A DNA stretch of 64,000 bases from CAZDWZ01 sp964509425 (GTDB lineage: Bacteria; Bdellovibrionota_C; UBA2361; SZUA-149; CAZDWZ01). The notes under the pieces were generated by a model. The model ran no database searches. It was not told the DNA's origin and saw only the letters and a list, made by a program, of their open reading frames with translations. Each line of letters starts with the position of its first letter. Position 1 is the stretch's first letter. The DNA lies in contig CAZDWZ010000006.1 of assembly GCA_964509425.1 (NCBI GenBank), forward strand, positions 248,001 through 312,000, written 5' to 3'. A program made the position numbers and the translations under genes. Of this stretch, positions 16,093 to 24,904 are shown piece after piece.

Positions 16093-19000
16093 TCACTGAC
16101 TACCGGGATTTTTTGATGGATTCGGTTTCACTTCGCCATCGGCAGTGATTGAATACCCTCGCTTCTCGAGAGCATCCACAAAAATGGGGAGAAGCTCTCT
16201 GTTCTCCGTTCGCTGGACATATTCTACCGGAGTTTCTTCACCGCGAAATTTCGATTGAGGAAATGCCCCTGCCGAGAGGATCATTTTCACGGCTTCGACG
16301 TTGCCCTTCCAAGTCGCGAGATGAAGCGGAGTCGGTGTGTTCCCGGCCGTAGTCCCGAGAATCGCCTTATAACGCTCATCGCTCAGCAGCACTGCGAGCG
16401 AATCGAGTTGATTATTCGCCGCGGCTATGTGCGCAGCCGTCATTCCTTGCTGAATGGAGAGCGGTCCCGAGCCTTCTTTGAGATAGTTTCTGATTCTCTC
16501 CACGTCGCCGCTCAGAACAGATTCGATAATTTCTTCGTCCTGAGGATTGGTCGTTGCCTTCGGCTGTAACCGTCGCGTGGTTTTTAAGAGGGTAACGAGC
16601 TTTTGGTCCTGGTTTTTCTCTGCGAGCGCGAGCGCCGATTCTGGTGCGCCCTTCTTCAGTCTCGGATTTGCTCCTGCCTCGAGGAGCATTCTTATGGCCT
16701 TCTCGTCTTTTAGCTGCACGGCGGTATACAGTGGGAGCGGCTGGTTTCCCTTTCCAAAGAGATTATTCACGTCGAATCGCTGGTCGGCTATGAGAGCAGG
16801 TATCGCGTCATACGCCTTCTTCTCGATCGCGCGCGCGATCGCCGTATCACGCACGTCGAAGTTGTAGGGGGCCATCTGTTCCTTGATCAGAAATGCCTGC
16901 ACGGTCTCGGCATTCAGATCGCGTGTCTTCGTCAGTCCTCCACTTGGCGACATCGTGAAGCCGGCGCGCTGATAGGCCTTCTCGAAGAGGCCGAGAATCT
17001 CCTTTCGTCCGGTCCTGGCCGCGAGAGCGGCAGGAGCTTCCGATGCGGTACTCCAAGATTGAGGCACGCCGCAGGTTGCGAGGAGAAACCGTACCGCATC
17101 AATTTTATTCTCTTGAATGGCGAGAATGAGAGGCCGTTCGAAATTCTCTGAGGGATTCAAAAACGCCTCGCGATAGTCTTCCCGAGCGTAGAGCGCCTTG
17201 AGAGCCGGAACGTTTCCATTCCGAGCCGCGACGTGGACAGCGGTGTAGCCTTGCTCGAGTGGAACCGCAGGTGCCGCATTCGGGTCACGCGAGTGATTCG
17301 GATCTCGGGGCGGAAACTTCGCGGTCAGGAGACTGTCGAGGGCGGTCATGTCATTTTTGAGCACCGCTTGCGAAATGTTCTCATCGGCAGGGTTCAGGGG
17401 TTTAAGTTCCAACTTCGGCTTCGAAAAAGATTTCAGCACGGCAAGTATCGCCGGATTGTTCTGCTCTTGCGCAATTTCCAGGGCCGACCGCATGTTGTCG
17501 ATGTTCTGAAGCTTCGAGGAAGGATTCGCTCCCTTTTCCAAGAGGAGCTTCACCATTTCAGGCTTCTTAAGCCGGATGGCGGAAGCAAGCGGCGTGGAGA
17601 GTATTGGAGGGCCGAATGTTCCGGTTGGATTGAGTTGTGCGTTCGGATGCTCAGCGAGGAGCTTCACGATCTCCGGCTGATTCGTTTCCATCGCGATCTC
17701 GAAATCTGACTTTTTCCCGGGAGCATCGGCTCTCGCTATCTCAAGATCCTTTCGTTTGAGGAGCTCTCTTACGATATCTGTCTTCTTTTGCTTTATCGCG
17801 AACGAAAGCGCGCTTCCAGAGCTCACGACAAGCGGTCGGCCGGCTGCCACAGCGGCTTCCACCGCTGCCGTCAAATTACGATTTACGAGTTCATCCATGA
17901 CACACTTCCCCTCGTCGGAGCAGACGCCGGGGTTCGCACCTCGCGAAATCAAATAGGGAATGAGTGCGGGGCTATGTTCAAGAGCAATATGCAGAATATT
18001 CTGGCGCTTTTGATTCACCTCGTCGATGCGCTCACCATCTTCAAGGGCTTGGTCAACCCCCTGCTTATCGCCTTTTTTAACCGCAGCAACGAGATTTCGC
18101 TTTGTCGCCTCTGTACCTCGGGACCAGAGGACGATATTGTTAAATCCTCGTTCACCGTATTGAAAATGGTCAAAAAGCTTTGGATCGAGTTGATTTCCGA
18201 GCTTCACGATTGCAAACCGAGCGGTATCTCGATCGCGATAGTCGAATGCTTTCTGTAGCAGACGCACCTGATAAATCTTATCATTGGGATAGGCGTTAAC
18301 GAGATCTTGATACCCCTGCCGTATGCGAGGCCAAGCGAGATTGATAGTGGAATATTTTTCAGGACCGTAGAACTTCAACAGCGCATCGCTCAGTAGCGCA
18401 TACATTCCGTCGCCGATCTTGGCCTTGCTCGCCGCGGCAGCACGCTCCACCATCGGAAGAAGTGCCGGGAGACCTTTCGTAGTCGAAACATATTGGAGCC
18501 CAGAGACCCAGAGGCGCTCATACTCCGGACTGAGCGCTGCACCCTTGTCGAGAAGTGCAGAGACAACCGCCTCGCTCTCTTTCCCCATGAATGCAAGCTC
18601 AATGGCGGCCACCACCGTTTCGATGTCGTAACCGGGAGCCGCAAGCACCTTATCGACTGTTGCCTTGCCTTCAGCAACGATCGCGGCTAGCTCTTTGTCT
18701 CGTTCAGAGTCCCGTGCTCCCGCGCGAGAATTGGCTCTCATCCAGCGGCCCACGGCAAGTCGAGCTCTCGCGGTTTGTATTATCGGAAGCGCCTGTGGAT
18801 CGGCCTTTTCCCAAGCATCGAACCGTTCTCGACATACCTGCTGCGCTCGAGGACAGAATGCCGCAAAAGTATAGAAATCGAGTAGATTGGCTTTCGCCGA
18901 TTCCGACCACTCACCTCCACTCGCAATTTTTTCGTGAATTTTGCTGACTTCCTTCCATTTTTTGTTGGTCAGCAAATAGTGCATTCGACCTCCAAGAGCG

Positions 19001-20748
19001 GAATTGAATGTTGGCTGCTGGTCTTTCGGGAGACCGCGAATGAACTTATGCGGCGGAGCCGATGCGAGCGCTGCATTCGCTTCGTCAGACTTATCCGCAT
19101 GTGTTGCCTTGAGCAGTTCGAGCATCTCGGGGTGAGTCTCCCGCGCGACGTCAAATGCAGTTCCATACGGAGGCGCCACAATGTTCGGATCAGCACCTGC
19201 TTGAAGGAAGAGCTTAACGAAATCCTTCGCCCCTGCCCGCACGGCGAAGTGTAGCACCGGTTGTATGCTCGCCGGCTCGTAGCCATTCACGGCGATCTTC
19301 GGAGCGGTAAGGAGCACCTTTGCAGATTCGATGTGATTCGTTTGAACGGCAAATTCCAGTGCAGGCTTCAACTCAGATAGAAAGTTCGGGTTAACATCCG
19401 GATGTTTTATCAGCTCCCGAATGACTTCCGGCATATCTTCATGAATGGCGACCTCAAGTGCATCCACGGGACGACCGCCAGCCTTGATGAGAAGAAGCAT
19501 CGTGGGAAGGTCCCCGTTTGAAGCCGCGAGATCAACGGCATTTAATTGGAGATGAGACCCGGTATTTGGATCAGCGCCCTTTTCCAGGAGAAGCGGAACA
19601 AGATCAGGACGATGTTGGGTTGCGAGAACAAGCGGCGACTCACCCTGGGAGTTCAACATGTTAATGTTCGCACCGCCTTTCAAGATTTTTCCCAAAGCAG
19701 CGGAGTCACCTTCTCTCACCGCGGCGAAAAGCTGTTTCTCAACTGGGTTCTGACGAACATTCGCCCAATCGATGAGAGCTTGGTATCCGCTCGCGTCCAT
19801 ATCTGGGAGGCGAGAATCAAGCCCTGGACCTAATCGATCCGTTACCTTTTTTGCGGTCTCTCGATCGTCGGCAACAATCGCGAGCTTCAGAAAATGCGAC
19901 TTCGCGTAGTAGTCGTCTGGAAAACGCTTCTCTAAATCGGTGAACGCGACTTTCAGCCGCTTCCAGTCAAAGCGATAGCGCAGGAAGAACGCGTCGCCCA
20001 CATTCTCGCGAACGGAATCGGCGATGAGAAAATACATGGAGTCGCCAAGCTTATCCTTCGTCTTACGCGCCGCCTCATCGGCAAATGCTTCGAGCGCCCC
20101 ACGCTTGCCACGCCATTCAGGTCGGAGAAAATTTGCCCGCATCATGTAGAGCGGCCGATAATATTTATCGAGCGTGAGCCCCTCCTCGAATATCGAATGG
20201 AGGCGTTCTTCCGACGCTCCCTGAAGTGCGGCGATGTCATACCTCGTGTTGTAGAATTCTACATCCTTCCCTTGAAGGGCTTTGGCCGACTCGAGCATGG
20301 TGTGCGCCTCGTTTACGAGCGCAGCGAATTTTTCCATCGTGTCTTCGGATTTCTCCGTGGCGTAACCGCCACCTCGCACTTTCCATGCCTTGATCAGAGA
20401 GACCTTCGCCAAGATAGTTTTTGGAGCCACCGCTTCCGGTTTGGCTGTTGTCCAACCACTTGAGAAGGTGAGGCAGTAATTCTTCTCGTCACCGAGAGTC
20501 ACTGGGCAAGTGGAGAGATATTGGTAAAACTCTCTTAGCTTCGACGTGCCATCCGAGAAGGAGGCTCCGGTCTTCGCAAGATTTGCTCGAAAAGATTCCA
20601 AGCCATCGTAATCGTTCTTAAGATGAAGTGGCTTCAGTGTTTCATGAAACAATTGCTTTTCATCGGCTTCGATTCTTTTGCTTGCTTCGCCGAATGCAGT
20701 GGACTGGAAGAGGAAAAGAAGGAGAAAAATAAGAAGAGAGTTTTTCAT
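16093..20748 (-). CDS. Giant secreted ankyrin-repeat protein with two DUF4034-like domains
   Basis: This 1551-residue protein has an N-terminal signal peptide (MKNSLLIFLLLFLFQSTAFG). Two blocks of the same design follow each other. A DUF4034-like helical domain covers about 60-300 (AWKVRGGGYATEK, EEGLTLDKYYRPLY, GDSMYFLIAD) and is followed by ankyrin repeats at about 340-550. A second, diverged copy covers about 610-860 (LSPEYERLW, GDGMYALLSDAL) and is followed by ankyrin repeats at about 880-1120. Further ankyrin clusters run to about 1530, with repeated motifs such as GETPLHLAT, LLLEKGANP and LLEAGANP. It should act outside the cytoplasm as a binding scaffold. The start ATG lacks a clear ribosome binding site. 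The partner and role are unknown. Confidence 0.9.
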   Translation of the reverse strand: MKNSLLIFLLLFLFQSTAFGEASKRIEADEKQLFHETLKPLHLKNDYDGLESFRANLAKTGASFSDGTSKLREFYQYLSTCPVTLGDEKNYCLTFSSGWTTAKPEAVAPKTILAKVSLIKAWKVRGGGYATEKSEDTMEKFAALVNEAHTMLESAKALQGKDVEFYNTRYDIAALQGASEERLHSIFEEGLTLDKYYRPLYMMRANFLRPEWRGKRGALEAFADEAARKTKDKLGDSMYFLIADSVRENVGDAFFLRYRFDWKRLKVAFTDLEKRFPDDYYAKSHFLKLAIVADDRETAKKVTDRLGPGLDSRLPDMDASGYQALIDWANVRQNPVEKQLFAAVREGDSAALGKILKGGANINMLNSQGESPLVLATQHRPDLVPLLLEKGADPNTGSHLQLNAVDLAASNGDLPTMLLLIKAGGRPVDALEVAIHEDMPEVIRELIKHPDVNPNFLSELKPALEFAVQTNHIESAKVLLTAPKIAVNGYEPASIQPVLHFAVRAGAKDFVKLFLQAGADPNIVAPPYGTAFDVARETHPEMLELLKATHADKSDEANAALASAPPHKFIRGLPKDQQPTFNSALGGRMHYLLTNKKWKEVSKIHEKIASGGEWSESAKANLLDFYTFAAFCPRAQQVCRERFDAWEKADPQALPIIQTARARLAVGRWMRANSRAGARDSERDKELAAIVAEGKATVDKVLAAPGYDIETVVAAIELAFMGKESEAVVSALLDKGAALSPEYERLWVSGLQYVSTTKGLPALLPMVERAAAASKAKIGDGMYALLSDALLKFYGPEKYSTINLAWPRIRQGYQDLVNAYPNDKIYQVRLLQKAFDYRDRDTARFAIVKLGNQLDPKLFDHFQYGERGFNNIVLWSRGTEATKRNLVAAVKKGDKQGVDQALEDGERIDEVNQKRQNILHIALEHSPALIPYLISRGANPGVCSDEGKCVMDELVNRNLTAAVEAAVAAGRPLVVSSGSALSFAIKQKKTDIVRELLKRKDLEIARADAPGKKSDFEIAMETNQPEIVKLLAEHPNAQLNPTGTFGPPILSTPLASAIRLKKPEMVKLLLEKGANPSSKLQNIDNMRSALEIAQEQNNPAILAVLKSFSKPKLELKPLNPADENISQAVLKNDMTALDSLLTAKFPPRDPNHSRDPNAAPAVPLEQGYTAVHVAARNGNVPALKALYAREDYREAFLNPSENFERPLILAIQENKIDAVRFLLATCGVPQSWSTASEAPAALAARTGRKEILGLFEKAYQRAGFTMSPSGGLTKTRDLNAETVQAFLIKEQMAPYNFDVRDTAIARAIEKKAYDAIPALIADQRFDVNNLFGKGNQPLPLYTAVQLKDEKAIRMLLEAGANPRLKKGAPESALALAEKNQDQKLVTLLKTTRRLQPKATTNPQDEEIIESVLSGDVERIRNYLKEGSGPLSIQQGMTAAHIAAANNQLDSLAVLLSDERYKAILGTTAGNTPTPLHLATWKGNVEAVKMILSAGAFPQSKFRGEETPVEYVQRTENRELLPIFVDALEKRGYSITADGEVKPNPSKNPGSQ

Positions 20749-20897
20749 CGGAGTGGCTCACGATTTCTCGGTAAACGATGCCATTCCGGTCGGCTGAAAC
20801 GGGCAGGGGCTTGATGACGAGGGTCATGCGGAGGGTGAGCACTCGAGCGGTGGAGGGTAAGGAGCGGGAACTACAGAGATAATCGTATCCCGGCTTT

Positions 20898-21620
20898 TCA
20901 GGCCTGTTCTGAATCGGGTGGCGGCGGCTGGCGAAGTGCCTCTCTAAAATGCACCACGACCGGAAACAGTGCGTAGCCGAGATTTGCCGCGAGTATGAGT
21001 GCGACGAGTGCTTTACTGCCGAAACACAGGCCGACGACTGCGAGAAGGAGGTAGACCGGCATCGTGTAGAGCAAGACCTTCCGGCGATAATAGGCGACCA
21101 ACCTGCCGAGATGCCGGTGTGCGGTGTCAAACGAAATCATGAATGCGCATGCTGCTCCGGTGAAAAGGCCGATGAGTGCCGGAGAATCCGCGCAGCTGAC
21201 AATCGCCGACATGACGATGGCTCCACCGGTCGGACTCGGCACGCCGGAGAAATAATTCGGATCGCTCTTTCCTTTGTTCAAAGTAAAATACACGAGCCGC
21301 GAGATCGTGAAAAATGCGAAGGTAATTCCCATCGCGGCACCATCTGGCCCGGAAAGATGAAAATAGAGAGCCGCTCCCGGAGCAAGGCCGTAGGTCACAC
21401 CATCCGCAATATCGTCCGCGAGCACCCCGAACTTGGTTCCACCAAAGAATCTCGCTGCTGCTCCGTCCAATCCGTCAAGCAAAGCTCCGAAAAAAACGAG
21501 AAGCATCGCGACGTCAAAACGCCCCACAGAAGAGGCGGCAATGGAGACGACTCCGCAGATGAGATTTCCGCAAGATAGGCTATCGGCGACATATTTCTTC
21601 ATATCGAGGAAAGGTAGCAC
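20898..21620 (-). CDS. pssA: CDP-diacylglycerol-serine O-phosphatidyltransferase
   Basis: This 240-residue integral membrane enzyme of the CDP-alcohol phosphatidyltransferase family joins CDP-diacylglycerol and serine to make phosphatidylserine, the precursor of phosphatidylethanolamine. The family motif is visible near residues 48-70 as DGLDGAAARFF followed by GVLADDIADG. The aspartates that bind metal and CDP are present. The spacer between the Arg and the following Gly is seven residues, not the usual eight. About seven hydrophobic segments follow. The start may be GTG at 21620 or ATG at 21602, neither with a strong ribosome binding site. PS synthase is favoured over PGP synthase because YGLAPG follows the motif. 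Confidence 0.85.
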   Translation of the reverse strand: MLPFLDMKKYVADSLSCGNLICGVVSIAASSVGRFDVAMLLVFFGALLDGLDGAAARFFGGTKFGVLADDIADGVTYGLAPGAALYFHLSGPDGAAMGITFAFFTISRLVYFTLNKGKSDPNYFSGVPSPTGGAIVMSAIVSCADSPALIGLFTGAACAFMISFDTAHRHLGRLVAYYRRKVLLYTMPVYLLLAVVGLCFGSKALVALILAANLGYALFPVVVHFREALRQPPPPDSEQA

Positions 21621-21712
21621 GCCGCGTGCGAGGGCTCCAGCCCGAGCGGAGTATGCTCACTTCCGGAGCACGGTGGGCGCAGCAGAGCGCGAAGAACCTT
21701 GAGATTAACCGA

Positions 21713-21760
21713 GTGACCGGAAACCTCTTCGTCATTCGCTCTCTGCATCTTGACGGTCAC
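21713..21760 (-). terminator. Weak inverted repeat at the end of gene 21757
   Basis: GTGACCG (21713-21719) pairs with CGGTCAC (21754-21760), spanning the stop codon of the minus-strand gene. It is weak evidence for a terminator. Confidence 0.3.
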
Positions 21761-22281
21761 CGGCACTGATCCACCAGCCTGGCCCAGGCAGGGGAACGGT
21801 TGGTGGCAGTCCGGGAGATCATGAGCTCGAAGTGCTCCTTGTCGCGGGCGTCGAAGATGACGGTACGCGAGCCGTTCAAACTCGCCAGCGCCTCGATCGC
21901 ACCCCCGAGCCCCATGTTTTTCAATAGTTCCGCGTCGAACTGCTGGACGGTGGAGACCGGGAGGTTCGTCGCGGGCTCGTGACGCCAGTAGACGACTTCG
22001 AGGACAGCCCGGGGTTTGGACTTGGGGTCCGCGGCCGAGCTCGTCTCTCCCGGTCGGAGCTGGATGGCGACCCCTCGCTCACACAGCCCTTCGATGGCGA
22101 CATCCCGCCAGCCGAAGCAGAACGCATCGGCCGGGCAGCGGTGCTTCGGATGCACGCTGGAGTCGATAACCGCCAGACACAGCTTCAAGTCCACGAGCGC
22201 CTGCCGCTTCGAGGAGCTGAAGATGCCGGTGGTCCGGGCCTCGTTCTCGAACGAAGCCAACAAATTTTCGAGCCGATTCAT
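21757..22281 (-). CDS. Unknown protein (orphan, GC-rich)
   Basis: This 174-residue protein is read from the second of two adjacent ATGs (MNRLENLLASFENEAR), because GAGGAG lies six bases before it and only three before the first. It has no signal peptide or transmembrane helix. The first third is helical. A cysteine- and His-bearing segment (HPKHRCPADAFCFGWRD) follows, then a beta-rich part with AVLEVVYWRHEP. Third positions are mostly G/C. The gene stands alone, with an inverted repeat 45 nt upstream. No family was recognised. Confidence 0.75.
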   Translation of the reverse strand: MNRLENLLASFENEARTTGIFSSSKRQALVDLKLCLAVIDSSVHPKHRCPADAFCFGWRDVAIEGLCERGVAIQLRPGETSSAADPKSKPRAVLEVVYWRHEPATNLPVSTVQQFDAELLKNMGLGGAIEALASLNGSRTVIFDARDKEHFELMISRTATNRSPAWARLVDQCR

Positions 22282-22779
22282 CATCCGCTCCTCTCGTGGA
22301 GAGTAAAAATTCCGAGTTTGTTCTCAAGCAGCAGAGTTGAGAATGTTTGTGAAAGAACCTAAATCGCGCTTTCTGCTGCTCATCGAAAAGAATCTCCTCG
22401 AAATCGCAACATGTGATTCTTCTCATCGATCGGTGCGGCTAAAAGAACATCTATCTTTTTAAGTTATGAAATCTCTCCCTTGTCGCAGGAATCCTCCTCC
22501 GTCACGTTTGGTGAAATTCTGCTAACTGATTTGGCTGGAATTTTAGATGCGCCAATGAAACGCAGTAACTGATTCGAGGTCGATTTATCCATTTTGGATC
22601 ACCCGTCCGAAGACGTTTGCAGGGGACGGCAACTCTTCTCCTATCAATCGTTCAAGCATCGGCGCGCGTATTGTTAGAGAACTTGCATGCCCTGTTACCA
22701 TTCGCGGGCGACGGAGAATCATAAAGCGAATGAGAAGGAGAAACGCCGAGTTTCTCAAGAACAGAAAGAAAGAGGTTAT
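22282..22779. other. Intergenic region
   Basis: About 500 bp without a supported gene. It contains the inverted repeat 22327-22380 and an AT-rich stretch near 22440-22480 that could hold promoters. No clear -35/-10 pair was fixed. Confidence 0.5.
22327..22380. repeat. Inverted repeat upstream of gene 21757-22281
   Basis: AGCAGCAGA (22327-22335) pairs perfectly with TCTGCTGCT (22372-22380), 45 nt upstream of the start codon. Confidence 0.55.
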
Positions 22780-23163
22780 ATGCATTTTTTCAAAGGAATT
22801 TTGTTTTCGTTATCGTTGGTTTGCTGCTGCCTCGCGTCTGCCTTTGCCGACGTGGTTGCAGATGTCGGAAAGGGCGGGCCAGAAAAAGCGGCGGTTGATA
22901 CAGAAGAAGATCGCGAGTTGATGTGCCGAATGTTGGCTGTTGATCTGAAAGAGATTTGCTTGTTGAACTCTATCCGGAATCTTGGACAATGCCTCAGGAC
23001 ATGCCCGCAGACCGACACGGATTGCATGACTCGATGCGATAGAGCACGATCAGCAGCCGACGCTCGCTGCAACGCCTTGAGAGATCGCGCCGAAGAGCTT
23101 TGCATCAACGACTTGGAACTATTGTTAAGCGAGATACTTCCGTTGCTGATCGGAGCTCTCTAA
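22780..23163 (+). CDS. Small secreted cysteine-rich protein
   Basis: This 127-residue protein starts MHFFKGILFSLSLVCCC and has a Sec signal peptide ending near LASAFA. The ATG at 22780 is chosen because AGAGG precedes it closely and the signal peptide begins there. The mature part is helical with regularly placed cysteines (LMCRMLAVDLKEICLL, NLGQCLRTCPQTDTDCMTRCD, ARCNALRDRAEELC), a pattern that suggests a helical-hairpin disulfide protein in the periplasm. A strong inverted repeat at 23221-23318 follows. No family was recognised. Confidence 0.75.
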   Translation: MHFFKGILFSLSLVCCCLASAFADVVADVGKGGPEKAAVDTEEDRELMCRMLAVDLKEICLLNSIRNLGQCLRTCPQTDTDCMTRCDRARSAADARCNALRDRAEELCINDLELLLSEILPLLIGAL

Positions 23164-23220
23164 AAACGACTGCTCGGGATCGGGTCGCAAACGAAGGAAT
23201 TTCCCGGCATCAAATTCGAT

Positions 23221-23318
23221 CTCCCCCTCTCCGTCCTCTGCAGTTGCCTTCTTGAGAAATTGATATTCGGTTCACTGTTTCCGATCAAAAAGGTAACCGC
23301 AGAGGACAGAGAGGGGAG
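23221..23318 (+). terminator. Long inverted repeat after gene 22780
   Basis: CTCCCCCTCTCCGTCCTCTG (from 23221) pairs with CAGAGGACAGAGAGGGGAG (ending 23318) with few mismatches, arms of about 27 nt and a loop of about 43 nt. It lies 58 nt beyond the stop codon. Confidence 0.6.
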
Positions 23319-23383
23319 AGGCTGAAAATGCCGTCCGCAAGATGCTCGCGGGAAGGAAATAGTGTAGTATCGCGGCGGATTCC

Positions 23384-23415
23384 CCGAGGGGGTTCAGATT
23401 GCCGAACCGCCTCGG
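23384..23415. repeat. Hairpin in the leader of gene 23550
   Basis: CCGAGGGGGTTC (23384-23395) pairs with GAACCGCCTCGG (23404-23415) with one G/G mismatch and an 8-nt loop. It is one of three hairpins between 23163 and 23550. Confidence 0.6.
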
Positions 23416-23481
23416 AGATCCTCGAAAATAGGTTATCTAACTGGTCGACTGCCTTCGACAAAACGATGCGGCTGTTGGTTG

Positions 23482-23521
23482 GGATGCGTAGCGCGGCCTC
23501 GCGAGGCTGTGCTCCGCATCC
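23482..23521. repeat. Hairpin upstream of gene 23550
   Basis: GGATGCG (23482-23488) pairs with CGCATCC (23515-23521). The centre is the 12-bp palindrome GCCTCGCGAGGC (23496-23507). It ends 28 nt before the GTG start. Confidence 0.65.
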
Positions 23522-23549
23522 TCACCTCCCCTCGTCCAAGGAGTTGCCC

Positions 23550-24044
23550 GTGGTTAGCAAACGACAATGGATCGAGTACGCCCTGCGTCAGGGCGTCGAG
23601 TGGTTGGTGCTGTTTATCGTCAACTACTGCCTCGCCGCCTTCGTGTTGTGCATGGCAGTGACGATTACGGCCCTAATCGTGATCGGAATCATTGGAGTCC
23701 GGACGGGAGCGGTCCCGGAATCCGGCTGGGTGATTTTGGGCTGGTGTCTCGTATTTGTTCTCGCCGGTCTCGTGCTCGTGTTCATGCTCTCGGGCGTGAT
23801 CTTTCTGCTCAGTAACCGTCTGCTCGTCGGAACGGTGCAATGGGTGGAAGAAGGCGCGGACATCGATGGCACCCGAGAGTGGATGAGTACGGTCCGATTG
23901 TCGTGCTGCCCAGGCTTGATCATTACGACCCCGGTGGCCTTCCCGTACAAGGGCACCGAGGGCCGAACAATGATCGTCTGGCTGCCGCGCGGACCGGTTC
24001 CGGCGAGCAAGCGGGTGACGGCGAATCACGCCACGTTGCTCTGA
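23550..24044 (+). CDS. Two-helix membrane protein (orphan, GC-rich)
   Basis: This 164-residue protein starts at GTG 23550 (then VSKRQWIEYALRQGVEW). AAGGAG lies six bases upstream, which decides against a longer frame. Two long hydrophobic stretches (about 15-50 and about 60-90) suggest two to three inner-membrane helices. The last ~75 residues are hydrophilic with a central CCPGLIITTPVAF segment. Third positions are mostly G/C. A perfect 11-bp hairpin follows the stop codon. No family is recognised. It stands alone and may be an envelope protein. Confidence 0.75.
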   Translation: MVSKRQWIEYALRQGVEWLVLFIVNYCLAAFVLCMAVTITALIVIGIIGVRTGAVPESGWVILGWCLVFVLAGLVLVFMLSGVIFLLSNRLLVGTVQWVEEGADIDGTREWMSTVRLSCCPGLIITTPVAFPYKGTEGRTMIVWLPRGPVPASKRVTANHATLL

Positions 24045-24053
24045 AGGCCCGTA

Positions 24054-24082
24054 CCCGTCCCGGAAAACCAATCCGGGACGGG
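24054..24082 (+). terminator. Terminator hairpin after gene 23550
   Basis: CCCGTCCCGGA (24054-24064) pairs perfectly with TCCGGGACGGG (24072-24082) around a 7-nt loop, ten bases beyond the stop codon. There is no clear T-tract. Confidence 0.7.
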
Positions 24083-24500
24083 CTGCGGAAACTCTCGAAT
24101 CATCAACCTCGCCGCAACTCAGAGGGAAAACACAAAGGATCTCCGGACTGCCTCTCCGTTCGAAAAAGACTCGTTTCGAACTGACCACGGACGCTCGCGC
24201 CCGAGTCTTCCGTGAAACTGGGCACAAGAGACGCCGGATCGGCTTCGGCGGACCCGTTTCCTGAGACCGGAAGCATGGGGGTGCGCGTGCGGCCTGAGCT
24301 CGTGGACGCTCCCCGCCGCAAACCGAGAAGCAGCGGTGCCAGAGCGAATGCCAAGTTTAATGCGGACCGTATCTTATTCGATAATGAGCGGTACTTATTG
24401 CACATTCCACGAAGCTTACAGCCTTGTGTAAGAAACAAACTCGCTCGCTGTCGAGAGATATTGGCTGTGAGACAAAATTCTAAAGAAGAGGCTCGAAAAC
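24083..24500. other. Intergenic region
   Basis: No supported gene. GTTCGAA (24158-24164) pairs with TTCGAAC (24175-24181), a small hairpin. The last ~15 bases (AGAGGCTCGAAAAC) form the leader of gene 24501 and are mirrored at 29752. Confidence 0.5.
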
Positions 24501-24830
24501 ATGGTGCACTCTATTCGAATGGTTCTCGATTCCCAGAAACGACGGTACATGAAAATTGGCTTCGTTTTTTGGCTGGCTATCGTCATCTCGATGCCTCTTT
24601 CCGCCGCCGGCTACACCGCTGCTCTCTTGCTCACGTTCGCCGGATTCATCGGATTTTTCGGAATAATTCTTCGAATGCAGTACGGTGCCTTCCGGTGTCC
24701 GAAATGCGGCGTGAATCTCTTTGGACTTCTCTATTATCCGAAGATGACACAGGTATTCGCATTTCCGTCGGAGTATCGGTTTTGCCCGGGTTGTGGAAAA
24801 AATTTCGATGAGACTTCCGCGGCTCAATGA
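24501..24830 (+). CDS. Small membrane protein with zinc-ribbon-like cysteines
   Basis: This 109-residue protein begins MVHSIRMVLDSQKRR. Two hydrophobic helices cover about residues 18-60, joined by a short turn. The C-terminal part has two CPxCG knuckles, RCPKCGVNLF and FCPGCGKNF, separated by about 28 residues. That is the pattern of a zinc ribbon, here presumably on the cytoplasmic side. AGAGG lies about ten bases before the ATG. It converges with the secretion operon. A truncated second copy of its first codons and leader lies at 29766-29834. The function is unknown. Confidence 0.75.
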   Translation: MVHSIRMVLDSQKRRYMKIGFVFWLAIVISMPLSAAGYTAALLLTFAGFIGFFGIILRMQYGAFRCPKCGVNLFGLLYYPKMTQVFAFPSEYRFCPGCGKNFDETSAAQ

Positions 24831-24904
24831 AGGTTTGATAGCGCCTCCAAAAGGCTCGCATTGAACAACGGACAAGAAACCGCATGGCCCAGCAACCAAT
24901 ACTA

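Noticed and set aside
24212..24811. 199-codon plus-strand frame overlapping gene 24501
   Set aside because: Gene 24501 in another frame has two clear helices and CPxCG knuckles, whereas this frame has shadow-like Arg-rich composition.
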